A DNA stretch of 64,000 bases from Lamellibrachia columna (taxonomy: Eukaryota > Annelida > Polychaeta > Sabellida > Siboglinidae): NCBI GenBank assembly GCA_963662155.1, contig OY759261.1, positions 32,604,277 to 32,668,276 on the forward strand, in the 5' to 3' direction. Under the pieces are notes generated by a model, which saw only the letters and a list, made by a program, of their open reading frames with translations, had not been told where the DNA came from and ran no database searches. Below are positions 41,821 to 54,949 of the stretch, in pieces. The first letter of the stretch is position 1. Each line of letters starts with the position of its first letter. Position numbers and translations under genes: made by a program.

Positions 41821-41955
41821 GTATGTTTGCCTGCCTGCCAGTGTCTCTGTCTCTATGTCTGTATATCTATATGTATGTATGTTTGTCTGTCTGTCTGGCT
41901 GTGTGTGTGTCTCTCTCTCACACACTCTCTCTCTCTCTTTCTCTCCCCCCCCCCT
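41480..41955 (+). repeat. Compound tetranucleotide array, unit 2
   Basis: (TCTG), (TATG)~50, (TCTC), TCTG and C-runs in succession. The (TATG) part is much longer than in unit 1. Confidence 0.9.
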
Positions 41956-44220
41956 CTCTCTCTCTTTCTCTCACTGCAACAATATATGCTGCCCACAACC
42001 CACAAAGAAAATGAAAACCACGTGCGATGAAATTAATTAATTATTTCAGCAATGAACAGGGGCAAGAACGTAGAATGACGGAGAACTATAACGATATGCT
42101 TAACATGCCGGATCAAGTAGACAAAGCAGATATCCACCCTACAGAAAGAGGCACTGTGTAAAAGCCGGTGGAACGCATCCATGTTTTTACAGGAATTTCT
42201 TCTGTAGCTAACAGAACAGCAAACAGGCATCACATAAATATTTTTTTCTTCTCTAGAAATAATAATTTATGTTTGTGGCCTCGCTTTTCTAAAAGCACTT
42301 TACCCTTCACCCCCTGGCAGACCTGTTCATTCCAATGCAATTGCGACTTCTCTTGAAAGCATCCAGCCACACAATGTAATTACTGCGCGAAGACCTTTTC
42401 TATAGATATCCGTCAATGCCTGTAGCTGGATACTAATTTATACAGTTGAGTGAACATGGGCAACGTGAGATGAACGAAATTACAAAAGAACCCGTGTTCT
42501 TTCGATTGAGAGCTTGGGTTTCTAACGCTAACGACCTCCCGACCCAACCATGTGTCAGCGAGAAGCGGAATCGAGGGGCAATTCCATCTATAAAAACAAA
42601 TAATCAGATTTATTGGCCTCAGCATCAGTGCGTAGAAGGCATATTAGTACAGCAGCTAGTCGTGATCAACAGCCATAATATTAATAGTGATAACAAGTCA
42701 TCATATATGGCAGCTTCACCAACCTTCACAAAGGCGCAGAAGAAGTTTGGCTAAAGACAGGTCTGATTTTGCAAAGCTATAACCCCGAAAGAGGTCAACA
42801 TTGCATTCCCGAAATGCTAACCTTATAATACACTCGAGCAATGCCGTCTGTCTTTTCGTCTACGACTCGTAGCGCAAGCAAGAGAGGGACACTAACATAC
42901 ATGCCAGTTTCCACAACACCTGCATAAGGAAGATACTGCAAGTGACCATCAGTTCACCATCAAACAACAAAATATGATAACCTCTTCGGCATGAGTCAAA
43001 TGTGCAGTGTCAGTTCAGAACATATACAATATGCATAACATTTGTTCTGGAGGAGATAGATCCACACTGAAAGATGATTTGATTGCATTTAAGTTAACTT
43101 GCCAAATTTTTTTTTAGCCAAACCCAAAGTTCTGACACTGATTACAGACAATAAATACGTCAAGTTTAAAAATATAACTTGTTGTAAATATGATAATAAT
43201 AATTGCTTAACTAACTTGTTTTAATAACAAACTGTTATTAAAATTTAGTTCAATAAACAAATTATATAATATATAATATCACTAACATATCTTTCGTCGA
43301 TGGAATGAATGTTAAACACGTCGTGTGTGCATTGAACAATTGGACATTTGCAATAGAACAGTTTCTAACATGAGCGCCCTAAACGTCGAAGTCATATCCA
43401 TAATGTTTACTTGATACAGTTTTAGTCAAAACTGATGTAGATTATTGTCAAACAAAACGTAATTTGTTTCATATTTGATAAGATACCCTATAAAAAGCTG
43501 ATTGTGTAACTGTTCAAGACATTACTTGTATGCCCTATACATGTGTATATGTGCAACATCGCACATACCAATTACTAACATAGGTTATTGACCTCGACTG
43601 TCAGACAGTTTAGCGTCATCACCACTGACATTTCCATCCGCACTACGGATGTTACAGATCCATGTTTTTGGCATGAATGTAGCTTTTGCAACTATCTAAT
43701 GGCCCCATATCACTTGGCTGGAAGTAGTCAGCCCCAAACGTTTACTATAGACATATTTGCAAAGGCAGTCAAGCCATGATTAACCATCAAGTTATCACAC
43801 TTTGACCCTACCAGTGGATATTCTATTGTCTTCCCTCCAAACCTTGCCTGCCTGAATGACCTGCCCACTGGCAACTGCCCACTACCCAGTGCCCACCCCA
43901 ATAGGTAGATATTTCCCAATTGTGTTATCTAGTGACTACTGTTTAGTGTCTACAATTTCCCCCAGTAATGATTCATTCACACTTGTACTAATTCACACAT
44001 GTCTCAGGCTAGTGACTACAGGCCTGCTGGAAATGCCACAGGGTGTCAGTGCCATTGGGTGACATTTAATTGAAATATCAATTAATACTCAAATTAACCG
44101 CCCTTACTGGTAACATTAATTAATTAAATTAAGTTAACTTAGTTGAGCTATTTCAATTAACAACTTAAATTAGGGTTATGGTTTGCATTAGGGTTAAGAT
44201 AAACATATATCCTTGAATAA

Positions 44221-44462
44221 CTGGTGTGGTATATATAGGTTATGTGGACGTCTAGGAAAAGCAGGGATCAGTAGCCTATACGTCTACGTCGCTATACACA
44301 CCGCTTCATTGTTATTGTCCGCGTTGTAACCACTCAAACTTTACGTGTGAAGGTTTGAGCCACGATAACAAACTACACAATACAACTTTTAATTAAATCA
44401 TTGCATCTAACCTGCATTTTGCATGATCAGTGCACCAACGATTTATTATAAACCTGTAAATT
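44221..44462 (+). repeat. Dispersed repeat Y, third copy
   Basis: Diverged copy within the unit 2-specific block. It is followed by (CA)n instead of (TGCG)n. Confidence 0.55.
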
Positions 44463-44464
44463 TG

Positions 44465-44592
<128 letters not shown>

Positions 44593-44922
44593 CTTGCCCT
44601 TGTATACAAATAGCCGCAGTCTCACTTACTAAACGGCACGATCTCTTATCAAGCAACCAGTACGCTATAGAAGTGTTGTTGGGGCTATTACTTGCGTCAC
44701 GTGGGTTAAATGTTTCTCTGATATCCGTTGCTCTGGCATGATGGCGGCGGCCCACCACCAGGTAGCGCTGATGGTTGGGTACGTCATCTTCTGGTACATC
44801 TCGACAGTGTTGCATAAACGTAATGCAGGTGACGTTGGTTGGTTGAACGCGTCCACAACGCATGTTGTAACCGGGTACGATATTATATGATGTGCATCGT
44901 GTAGATTGCATTTATAGGATGA

Positions 44923-45285
44923 CATTGCGACAACGTTATAGCAGCAAGACTTCCTTCGTAGACATCAATTACACCAATGTAATGGGACAAAAACTACTCT
45001 CGCAGATGTATGTTACGTCAACTTAACGTCACTGTTATGGTAGCAGCTAGTTAAGTAGTACATGCAGACGAAATAATACACGTAATGATAAGGTATTTAC
45101 GACGAGAGACGTTGCGACTAAGTTATGGCAGCTAGATTTCCTTCGTGTACTCCTATTACACCAATGTTATGGCAGAAAAACGTCCTTTGAAGACGTAGAT
45201 TACGCCAATGTTAACAAGCAACTCGGTAGAATGTGCAGACGAAATATCACACTTTATAGTACGGTAGTTAAGAGGAGATAATGTT
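44923..45285 (+). repeat. Diverged tandem duplication, about 187-bp unit
   Basis: Shared blocks in order: (A/G)TTGCGAC, CTTCCTTCGT, ATTACACCAATGT, TGCAGACGAAAT. No coding signal. Confidence 0.7.
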
Positions 45286-46971
45286 ACCTTACTGTCTGCG
45301 TACTGTACGCGGTGATATCAACGACGTTTTCCGTCTTCCTTAATCTAAAGGTGAAGATAATTGCGAATTAAGTCGAGCACAATGACGTCATCTCCCGCTT
45401 GCGCGACACTAGTTTAGAAATAATTAGGAAAATATCTACATAAAATTATTACAAGTTGTAAACTGAATATGTCACGTCCACTGCGTGTATTTGGGTAGCA
45501 TTGCAATGTTGTCATCAACATAGTTACTAAACACAATGACATTTCGTGTGTATACCAATATTGTGTGGTTGACCAATTTTTTTTCTTTTCATGCATAAAT
45601 AATTGAAACCAAAATGTATAAGGGAATTGCCTGTTTCATTGGATCTGTTGGATGGTTGATCATTTAATGCGCCCGTTCGAGAGTTGGCCCTCTATTGACA
45701 TTGTCGCATAAGTCTCCTTTATTGTACAAAACGCATTTGATACAATCTACACCGCGATAAAGTATGACAACACCACGGCCAAGCTTATCAAGTAAGATGT
45801 AATTATGCATAACGCTTTCAAAAACAGTTTGGTAACATTCCAATAATATATTATCAAAATCATTCCCAATGGATTATGCTTACAATAAACTTTCACATGC
45901 TATACATTGTTTTACACAGAACATATTTCACTATGTTGTATTTACATGTTGGTTGGAAGTAAATTATATATTTCGATTGATTGACTGCTAAATAAATGGA
46001 ATAAGATAAAATGTAGTATTCTGAAATGCAGAATTACTCGGAATTAAACAGGACGTTTGGTAGTTGCAAGAGTTATGCCACTCTGAAATAATGCAAGTTA
46101 GGGACGTATTACAGTTAGTGGGAGGTATACCCTAAGCAACAGTGGGTGTACAATGTGGGATTTTGAGGTGGGAGATTAGTCTACTGACACAAATGTTACC
46201 TGAAGATGATACTTGTGATTTGCTAATCTAGCAAATAGTTTGCATTCATCATATTTGTTTTATTACGCGTTACGAAAATGTTGAATTAGCAAGAGTCTTT
46301 GCCAGTGATAATCTGCACAGTACGATGTTTTGATGTGTTTTTTGTATGAACGAGCTACAATAATTACCCATACTGATAGAGGGGAACGTTCAGATGTGTT
46401 GAGGGTACTCATTGTTCTGCGATGCATTATACAGTCACACATACTAGTACGTTCCTCTTGAGATTTTGACAAAAGCTTCTTTCATGAAGTCGACTCAATA
46501 CGGGTATGGCTTAGAATATCTAAAAAGTCACCTCATCAAAGGCCACTGTGGTTTTGATCACATATAAGGTGGTCCTAAAAAATCGAACTTTGAAAATCGG
46601 ATGGTCTCACGCCATGTAATCGGAATATGTCATGGAAAAATAATTTCACTAAAATATGAGTTTGATCGGATAATATTTAAAGGTGGCCTATGGAGGTTGA
46701 AGTGTGACATCAGATCAAATCACCAAATTTTCAGAAACCCCCACTCGCCAGGTTTTCGGATGTTATTTGTGTAGATTCTGATCAATAGACAACATATCTG
46801 CTTTGACTTTCTTCTAGTAGCAGATAAGCATGTGAAGTTTGACGTTGTTTAAACAAATTTCACAGGTTATTACTGTTTAATACGGGAACTAATCAACGAT
46901 ATGTGTCACTATGTTAGCAAATACGTGATACAACATTTTGTCAATTTGTTATCTTAAACATACCATTTACC

Positions 46972-46974
<3 letters not shown>

Positions 46975-47054
<80 letters not shown>
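46975..47054 (+). repeat. (TA)n array before LINE fragment, unit 2
   Basis: Counterpart of 15270-15326, longer by about 24 bp. Confidence 0.95.
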
Positions 47055-47058
<4 letters not shown>

Positions 47059-47995
47059 CGCTTATGTTCTATTATACATAAATGATATTGGGGGAAATAT
47101 TACTTCCCACATTAAGCTATTTACTGATGACTGTCTGCTGTTCAGGATAATTGGAAGTTTTGTTGACACAGTTGACAGTGTCGCTGACACAGTTGACAGT
47201 ATCGCTGACACAGTTGACATTGTCGCTGACACAGTTTACAGTGTCGCTGACACAGTTGACAGTGTCGCTGACACAGTTGACAGTATCGCTGACACAGTTG
47301 ACAGTGTTGCTGACACAGTTGACAGTGTCGCTGACACAGTTGCTCTTCAAAATGATCTCTGTTAGATGTCACTCTTGACCCGGAAATGGCAAATGATTTT
47401 TAATCTAGAAATATGCTACACACTCCATATGTATAAAACCCAAAACCAACTAAATATGGATTATTTCATGGAAGGAGTCTCTCTCAAGTCTGCAAGTTAT
47501 TATACATATCTTGGAGTCGAATTATTTAAATGGAAAACCCATATCGATAACGTCACCTCTAAGGCAAACAAAGCTGCCAAGCTAATTAAAAGACACCTAT
47601 ATATGTGTTCACAATAAGCAAAGGAGTAAGCTTTCACCACCCTTGTTAAGCCTAAGGTCGGACATTCCTTACCGTAAATGTCAAATTAATCAAATGGAAA
47701 AAATACAACGCAAGATTACTACAACATTATTCTAGAGAATCCAGTAATACTAGCATGATGTCCACACTTAAATGGCCAACCCTCCAAAATAGAAGGAAAG
47801 TTGCAAAACGGATGGTCTTCCACAAACCTTACACCGTAAAATCGCCGCCATCCTGCCAGACTAACTCGCCACACCAGATCGAGCGATTGTTAACACTTCA
47901 GACCAGTTTCTACTTTATTCCCCAAGCAGTTCAATCCAACGTGTTCAAGTACAGCTTTGACCACGCACAGGTACAAACTAGAATTCATTAAGACC
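47055..47995 (+). mobile_element. Second LINE family RT fragment, unit 2
   Basis: Duplicate of 15327-16165 with a longer internal minisatellite. An open piece at 47366-47617 keeps KWQMIFNLEICYTLH, SYYTYLGVELFKWKTHI and KANKAAKLIKRHL, a LINE RT thumb/connection pattern. Confidence 0.78.
47171..47338 (+). repeat. 21-bp minisatellite, 8 units
   Basis: Same unit as at 15442, repeated eight times with few substitutions and always in register (VDSVADT, VDSIADT, VDIVADT). Confidence 0.9.
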
Positions 47996-48907
47996 CGAAA
48001 TATCCAACAGTTAAACAGCCTCCGATTTCAAAAGCAGAGTAGAAAAAAACATTATTTTTAGTGGAGGTTGTCCCGTGGAAAGAATCCATAGACGTAACCA
48101 CGTCACTCCAATTATGTGTTTGTTATCTCTACAAGAAAAACGTTTTATTCATTTATTTATTTATTATTCTCAGTGACTGATGCTGTCCACTGGCTGTCCA
48201 CGGGATTATACACCGAATGGTCCTTCCCTTTGCCCACGAAGATGTAGATGACACCATTCAATAATATGCACTCAATATGCTCTGTGCAATGAGCTAAACA
48301 CGTTGATTGGCGTTATCCAATTTCCAAACGTTTTTTGTTTCCACATAAACTTTAATGCGATAACTCGATACAACATTTACACGTTTATTCAGCGATGACA
48401 CTTCCAGTGTGACGTCGAAGGCAATAGTTAAAACCACATATAACGTGAAATTGCATATCGCGAATGTCTTCAGATTAACGACACCTGGTTTCAGTTACGG
48501 GATCGATGGGGAAACACAGCACCACAGGTGATACAACGCTCATAAAACCGACGCTCATAAACCGATGCCTACCTCATAACCCACCTATACTCATTACTTT
48601 TTTATGTGCCTAGAATCTAGACTCAAAATCGGCAAATAAATGTATTTAACAAGCAACTAAGAAAGTCAACGCTAAAACGATATACGGCCTGTTATGTTTG
48701 TGCTGATATCTCTTTTATATCATAACAAATAGCTATTTACTAAAAGAATTATTTGTGCCCTCAAGTTCTTTTTAACTTATATGTACATACATTTTAATAA
48801 CAATTCAATATTAGAAAAAAACCACATATTGACTCTTTATAAATACACTGTTTTCCGATGTTTTCAAAATGCATCAGTTTTGCAGTCACCTAGTTGATTG
48901 ATTAGAG

Positions 48908-49072
<165 letters not shown>

Positions 49073-49639
49073 GCCAGCAGATTTTTCAATTTCATAAACA
49101 TATTAAGTTTGTATTCATGATTGATATGCATTGCCAAAGTATATCAAATACGATCGCTTCGATTTCCTAACGAATTGTTATGGAGCCTCCTAGTTTTGAT
49201 TTGATTGAGAATGTACCTCTACGGAAAAAAATAATATTCTATTAGAGAACACAAATAAATCCTACCGATATCAGCAGAACCTAATAGTCTCGCTTATTCG
49301 ACTCTCGCTCGCCTTCCTGAACTAGCCGAGAAGAGGATCTGGCTCTAAAAGTATGTTTTAATTATTTGCATGATGTAAATTTTCAGTATCGCAGTTGTGT
49401 CGAAATAGTCAAAGTTTAAATTTGTATCGGATTTCATCGTATCAATTAAAGTTAGCCAAATCACCGGACGAGAGCCTAATTAATCTAATTATATGCGCAC
49501 CTTGATTATGTTTCTCTTAGGCCACTACATGTCATCTGCCTCAAAAGTGTCTCAGAGGGCGCTGTTGTTAACTTTAACGTGAATATGTGTGTATGTTCGT
49601 TTCTCACGAATTTTTTACAGTTAATGTACTTGTTAAAGT

Positions 49640-49845
49640 TTTTTTTTATTTCCTGATAACTTCACACATAATAATATGAATATTAAAGTTCCGTATGAAA
49701 CAAATGTCAGTGTGTGTAAATTGTCTTTGCTCAAGAAATTGAAGCAATATATTCTTAATGAATGTATTCAATGTTTTTTATTTCCTTATAACTTTCCCAC
49801 ATAATGCATACATATTAAAGTTCGTTGTGAAACAAATGCGCCAAC
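49640..49845 (+). repeat. Diverged tandem duplication, about 125-bp unit
   Basis: TTTCCT-ATAACTT-ACATAAT...ATATTAAAGTTC...GAAACAAATG occurs twice (49648-49706 and 49778-49838). Confidence 0.65.
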
Positions 49846-50098
49846 GGTTTAAGGAAACCGTTTCTGTGGACGGTCGTCGAAGTTGAATCAAACTCAAGTA
49901 TAAATCCGCCCAACCTTATCTTGAGCTGACATGTATGCAAGTAACATTTTTATGGGGCTGCATAAATCATTGTGCATTTCACTGAAACGTGGAACCATGA
50001 GACCTACATTTTAATCCTGTCCTGATTTACAGGAACCATAGTATTCACCTGATAAGCTTTGACACGAACTGTACTTTGAAAAACCTACAGGTTTCAAT

Positions 50099-50871
50099 GA
50101 GTTACCAGGAGCGTAGGGAACGGTGGCCTCTGGGAAGCAATCGTTGCTGATGATGCCCTGGTCAACATACATCGGATATTATAGTTATATTAAAGTAATT
50201 GGGTCTTTCCGGTGTGATGTAGTAACACAACTAAGTTAATATTAATTATCAATATGACCATACAGTGCACTTGATGTGTGGATTCGTACTTCACATGTGT
50301 ATTTGTACATGACGTTTCGTTATTGCTGTATAATAATAATTAAATTATGTAGAAACACGAGTTGAATTCACAATAAAATAAGTATTCTATCCATAATAAT
50401 AAAAATTATAATGATAATTATATAAATAACAATAGTAGAAAAAGTTATAGTAAAAGCAATCATAAATAAATAGCAATAATATAATAATAATTTATATTAA
50501 TAATATTATTATTATTGTTATTATTATTCACATTATAATTATACTATATATAATAATTTATGTATATCCACATCTTTTTTAATTGTATGTTTGCGGAGAT
50601 ATGTTCATCAAAAGAGAAAACCATATACCAGGTGTGACGGCGGTCACATTAGCAGTCACCGCTGTTTGCACGCATTCGGGTGAATGATCCCAGATGTGGA
50701 CACAGGTTAGTATTTCCTGGTCTCAGAATGTGCAGTTGGGGTAAGTCATGTGGAACGTGTTCCAGCCGCCCTCGCGGTTTGGTTCACACATGTAGAAACT
50801 ACTATAGTCGTGGGCGTCAAGCGTGAAGCCAGGGGTGCTCTTGGTCAGGTTGTTGCACATATAAAAGTATG
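50099..50871 (-). pseudogene. Minus-strand CBM14-LamG pseudogene remnant
   Basis: A CBM14 exon lies at 50871-50629 (minus; acceptor TTCTAG, donor CACCTG/GTATAT), with TKSTPGFTLDA, FYMCEPNREGGWNTF and a TGA in place of the Trp of TFWDQ near 50733. About 460 bp further on, 50168-50099 matches the GIISNDC-PEATVPYAPGN part of the LamG exon. No other exon blocks are seen in order. Confidence 0.8.
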
Positions 50872-50895
50872 CTAGAAGGAAACAAAGCTAAAAGG

Positions 50896-50897
<2 letters not shown>

Positions 50898-50938
<41 letters not shown>

Positions 50939-51036
50939 GGTGTTATATTATATTGTATTATGTTATAATATGTTATATTAATTTTATATCATATGATATT
51001 ATATTATCTTATATTATATTATATTATATTATATTA
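50898..51036 (+). repeat. (TA)n and (ATATT)n tract
   Basis: TA array followed by TTATATTA-type units between two gene remnants. Confidence 0.85.
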
Positions 51037-51299
51037 AGTCGTTAAGAAATCATTTAGGCTATGGAGAGTGCAACAATTATATTATTCGTGTCCCATCCGC
51101 AACATATATTGTTTGTTATGTCACATATCAGAATTAATTATGTTCACATTGCCTATATATTTTTTTTATTCATTTACGCTCTGTTTCAGAGCGAAACATT
51201 CATATAGTTACAACCATACATAGAATGTTTTATAAAACATTATGTAGAAGAGAAAGTGTTGTATACATCTTAATTCAATTTGAAATGTTACCGCATTGT

Positions 51300-51395
51300 G
51301 CGAATACACCTGTGCGACTGTATTCAAGACAGTCAGACCATCATCGAGAATCCACGGAATGTTGGTGTTGAGGCCATCGCAGAACATCGCCTCTA
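51300..51395 (-). pseudogene. Fragment of LamG exon 5' part, minus strand, out of order
   Basis: On the minus strand AMFCDGLNTN and IPWILDDGLTVLN match the start of exon 4 ([19 protein letters not shown]). It lies upstream of the CBM14 remnant on that strand, so it is either rearranged or belongs to another dead copy. Confidence 0.6.
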
Positions 51396-52728
51396 CAAAG
51401 GCGCATACAACTTATCGTTTGACATCCGTTCCTCATCTACAGCTGTGTTTGGACATATGTATGTGAGTATGACCATAAATTCCGTATTATGCATCTCAAG
51501 TTAGAATGTTTGATTATTCTTAACTTTGCAATTATGTAATTTGTGTTGGAATTATATATGACACAGATATACGTGTTCTGATCTAAACAGCTCAATCTTA
51601 TTATACGCGATCTGAATGTTCGTGTGGCAATGGGGCGGAAGTGGTAATGTTCGTGTGGCAATGGGGCGGAAGTGGTAATGTAAACATCATTAGACGCAAT
51701 TGAAACAGTTTGCAATTGAACACGTTTAATAGGATCTGAGTGTTAGACAGACCGACAGTCATTATATTGGTGTGATTTTGCGTCACGATGTCGTGTAACT
51801 AGCTCATCGAGTGGGTTGTCGACGATTTGGTAACTTTCTGTAGTCTCCAATGGCGCGTTTTACGAGATGTGCTCGGCGTTGCTGTATCAGGTAAGCAGTG
51901 AAAAGGGCAATAAATAAGTATGTGTTCATATTGTGTTCTCGGTATCACTACTTAGACAGACTCAGTAACCCGATGATGTCCCCACACACAACATATTCAA
52001 GAAACGAATTTGTTATAATATCGTATGCATTTTCTCATAAAATGTGTTTAATTTGATGACTTCGTTTGTTAGAATGTTAAATTTATTGTTGATTAATATA
52101 ATTAACTATTGTCTTCCCACGTTTCTATATTTAAAATGTTGCTTTATTTGTATAATTGCATTGTTTCACACTTAAACTACTAAAAATAAAGATATACCAC
52201 ATTAGCGTTATTTATGTCGTTATCATGGTGTGTAAATAAATCGGTATGTATATTATCAAAATAAATAAACGGATACACATTTCCATTGAAAAATGCAGTT
52301 GGAGTATTATGTTTTTCATAAATAGTCATACGGATTATATATTAACATGTGTTATTCTTCTAGACATACCTATTCAATTCCGGATATTCCAGACAATAGA
52401 ACAATAACACGTGTTAAACTACTATCGAAGTGATCCAGATATGACGGAGGTTCACATGTCTCCTCATTTCCATTTTTCGAGTGTCTCATTTAAAATTAAT
52501 TTCGCGACGAATTTAACCTAACTTGTATTACCTACGACATGTAGACTCGTTTTAGCTTGTCATTTAGTTGTAATAAATCGTTGGGCAAACTATTCAATTA
52601 ATCTTGGCTGACCGAACCAAAATACGGAAAGTGGCAAAGGCACTGCTTCGCGATCCCATCGATGATTTGCCTTTTCAATCCGCAAATAAAGGTCCTATTG
52701 ATGTATGATGTATGATATATATTAATAT
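51396..52728. other. Intergenic stretch with no recognised feature except a 31-bp duplication
   Basis: AT-rich sequence; short open frames lack any motif I know. Confidence 0.5.
51618..51679 (+). repeat. 31-bp exact tandem duplication
   Basis: GTTCGTGTGGCAATGGGGCG continuing to GGTAAT is repeated twice without change. Confidence 0.9.
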
Positions 52729-53175
52729 ATGAGTATGCCACTAGATATATCAGTATTGTACCCTAACATAAAAAACATTGTTGCAATAGAAAATGTCCAA
52801 ATAATAGCTACCAAAGAATTACCAGGGATGAGTAGCCTAACCTACGCAGAAAGAACAAACAAACTGAAACTACCCTCAATAGCTTATAGATGCTTACGAG
52901 GTGATATGATTGACGTTTTTATAATTATCCACATTATATATGACAACGAATCCTCACCTAAAGTTTTAAAATGGGATGAAAAATCTTTCAGGACAGGGAA
53001 CATAGGCCACATACTAATTTGTTTCACTCAAAGAGCAAAAAAAAATAAAAAAAATATAGAAAATGCTTTCCCACTCAGAGTGATGGAGCCTTGGAACTCC
53101 CTCCCCGAAACGATTGTACTGGCAAATCCATAAATTCATTTACAAACCGCCTACACAAATTCTGGTAAAATCAGG
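52729..53175 (+). mobile_element. LINE (L2/CR1-like) C-terminal fragment
   Basis: An open frame at 52729-53133 reads KELPGMSSLTYAERTNKLKL, then AYRCLRGDMIDVF, MEPWNSLPET. Past a frame break it continues as a FTNRLHKFW-like end. This is the usual C-terminal tail of CR1/L2 RTs. Confidence 0.75.
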
Positions 53176-53889
53176 CAATCGTACACAACTTTGAAGCATC
53201 TTTAGAAATTGGAACCGGAACTCTCAAGCTATCTATACAGAATGACGAATATCTAATCAATTAGGATCCAAGAATCATGCGATCAGAAACATCTTAAGTT
53301 AAGGATATGATATCATCTTGCTGTAACCTTTGGTACTTTACTAAAACACGCTTACTACCAGCACAAATAAATAAATGTCATCTCGAGGACATTGACTTTC
53401 CTAATTACCCAATCAAACGATCAAAATAAGTTATTTCGAAGAACATGACAAACTTACGTAGTCTTTAATTAATCAGACTGCGCATGACACTTAAACTGTT
53501 CACACATTACACAATTAGTTTACCATCAACGAACAATTATCGCGATTACCTAAAAAGCCACGAAATGAATGGAAGAATTAGTGGTAACAATGATTATAGT
53601 GAACAAATATATTAGTGACTTAAGTAATATAACGATACACATTTCACGAGTTGTCTTGAATAACAAACGTGATACGACTTTTCTCCCTTTAATGATTGGT
53701 TAACGACAGTGGCGTGTTATTACACGATATAGGCGTCGTGTCGTCTGACACGAAATGACTCTGATATGTTCGTTTTATCGTTGTCGACATTTCCAGAGAG
53801 TGGTTACTGTGAAATGCGATGCCATGATGATATGTGTAAATTGGGTTTATTGACATCAAATGAAGTCGGACGTCGGAGTCCCGAACATT

Positions 53890-54075
53890 GACGTGTCTAT
53901 GCCCATAAGTCATTAATCCGAATGCTTAAAATTAAACACTGATTTCACCGAAGCTTCAGGTTGTATGTCGTAAAACCGCAATCTGGGTAAGTACTGGCGG
54001 GTTTGGCCACATCATATTGAATGGTCGAATTAACTGTATCGCCCATTCAGTAGGAAACTGTATAGTACTCGGTAA
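53890..54075 (+). repeat. Dispersed repeat Z, third copy
   Basis: GTACTGGCGGGTTTGGCCAC and neighbouring blocks match 14930-15000. This copy is followed by (TA)n and then (CA)n arrays. Confidence 0.6.
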
Positions 54076-54095
54076 TATTTCATTAAACTATTGTT

Positions 54096-54098
<3 letters not shown>

Positions 54099-54179
<81 letters not shown>

Positions 54180-54346
54180 GGTGGTCAAAAAGGCACGTTT
54201 AAATATACGAACAGGAATCTTATATACTCCCGACTTTACCAGTTAACTAGTCCCCAAACATGGCTACTTCGTGTTCGTTGCACTGACGGTCTCTCTCTAT
54301 GTCTTTCTGTTTGTCTCTGTCTCTCTGCATCTTCTCTGTGTCTCTG

Positions 54347-54429
<83 letters not shown>
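54099..54429 (+). repeat. (TA)n (54099-54174) and (CA)n (54347-54429) arrays
   Basis: Separated by about 170 bp with TCTCTG-rich sequence. Confidence 0.9.
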
Positions 54430-54431
<2 letters not shown>

Positions 54432-54949
54432 AGTTTCAACATCGGTAAATTACTTTTCAAAATATAATAGGCAGCGTTACGTGTCGTGTGTGCGACATTC
54501 AGACACTTTTCATCATTGTTCTAAATGTTGTTGAATAGATTGTTTTTTTTATATATATATAAATTGTATGACACATTTTCGTTACCTGTGTGATGCGTGT
54601 GAAATAGACTTCGTAATGGACAATTTTCCTAGTTGATAATGACTGTTTGCATAAAAATATGACATTTTAGTACACACTGTAATAACACAACATAATGAGG
54701 TAGGTGATAAAACAAATAGTTGTTATAACAATAACACTGTCACTGACTCTGCCACTCAGACTCAGTGACAGTGTCCTGTCACCGGCGATGCGACGCCCAT
54801 GGCGATGTGTCCAATTGTTCGTTTGTGTTCTTGTCTTAATTCATCAGATGTCCAGTTGTATAACCGCGTCAGTTGTGAAGATTACATTACCAGGTAAATT
54901 CCGGTTCCAGTATTTACTGTTAAAGGAAATTCATAGTCGTATATTATTG

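Noticed and set aside
41366..42040. Open frames of 190-220 codons rich in Met-Tyr-Val-Cys
   Set aside because: Pure product of the (TATG)n tetranucleotide array; open in several frames at once.
42446..42754. Open frame of 102 codons (plus) in the unit 2-specific block
   Set aside because: No motif, no splice context, no duplicate to show selection; ordinary chance length.
47159..47345. Regularly spaced repeats that might suggest a CRISPR-like array
   Set aside because: The units are directly adjacent with no unique spacers, and the context is a eukaryotic LINE remnant.
47117..47372. Repetitive minus-strand frame with a CVSDTVN repeat
   Set aside because: Antisense shadow of the 21-bp minisatellite in the LINE remnant; the plus-strand frame continues into RT sequence.
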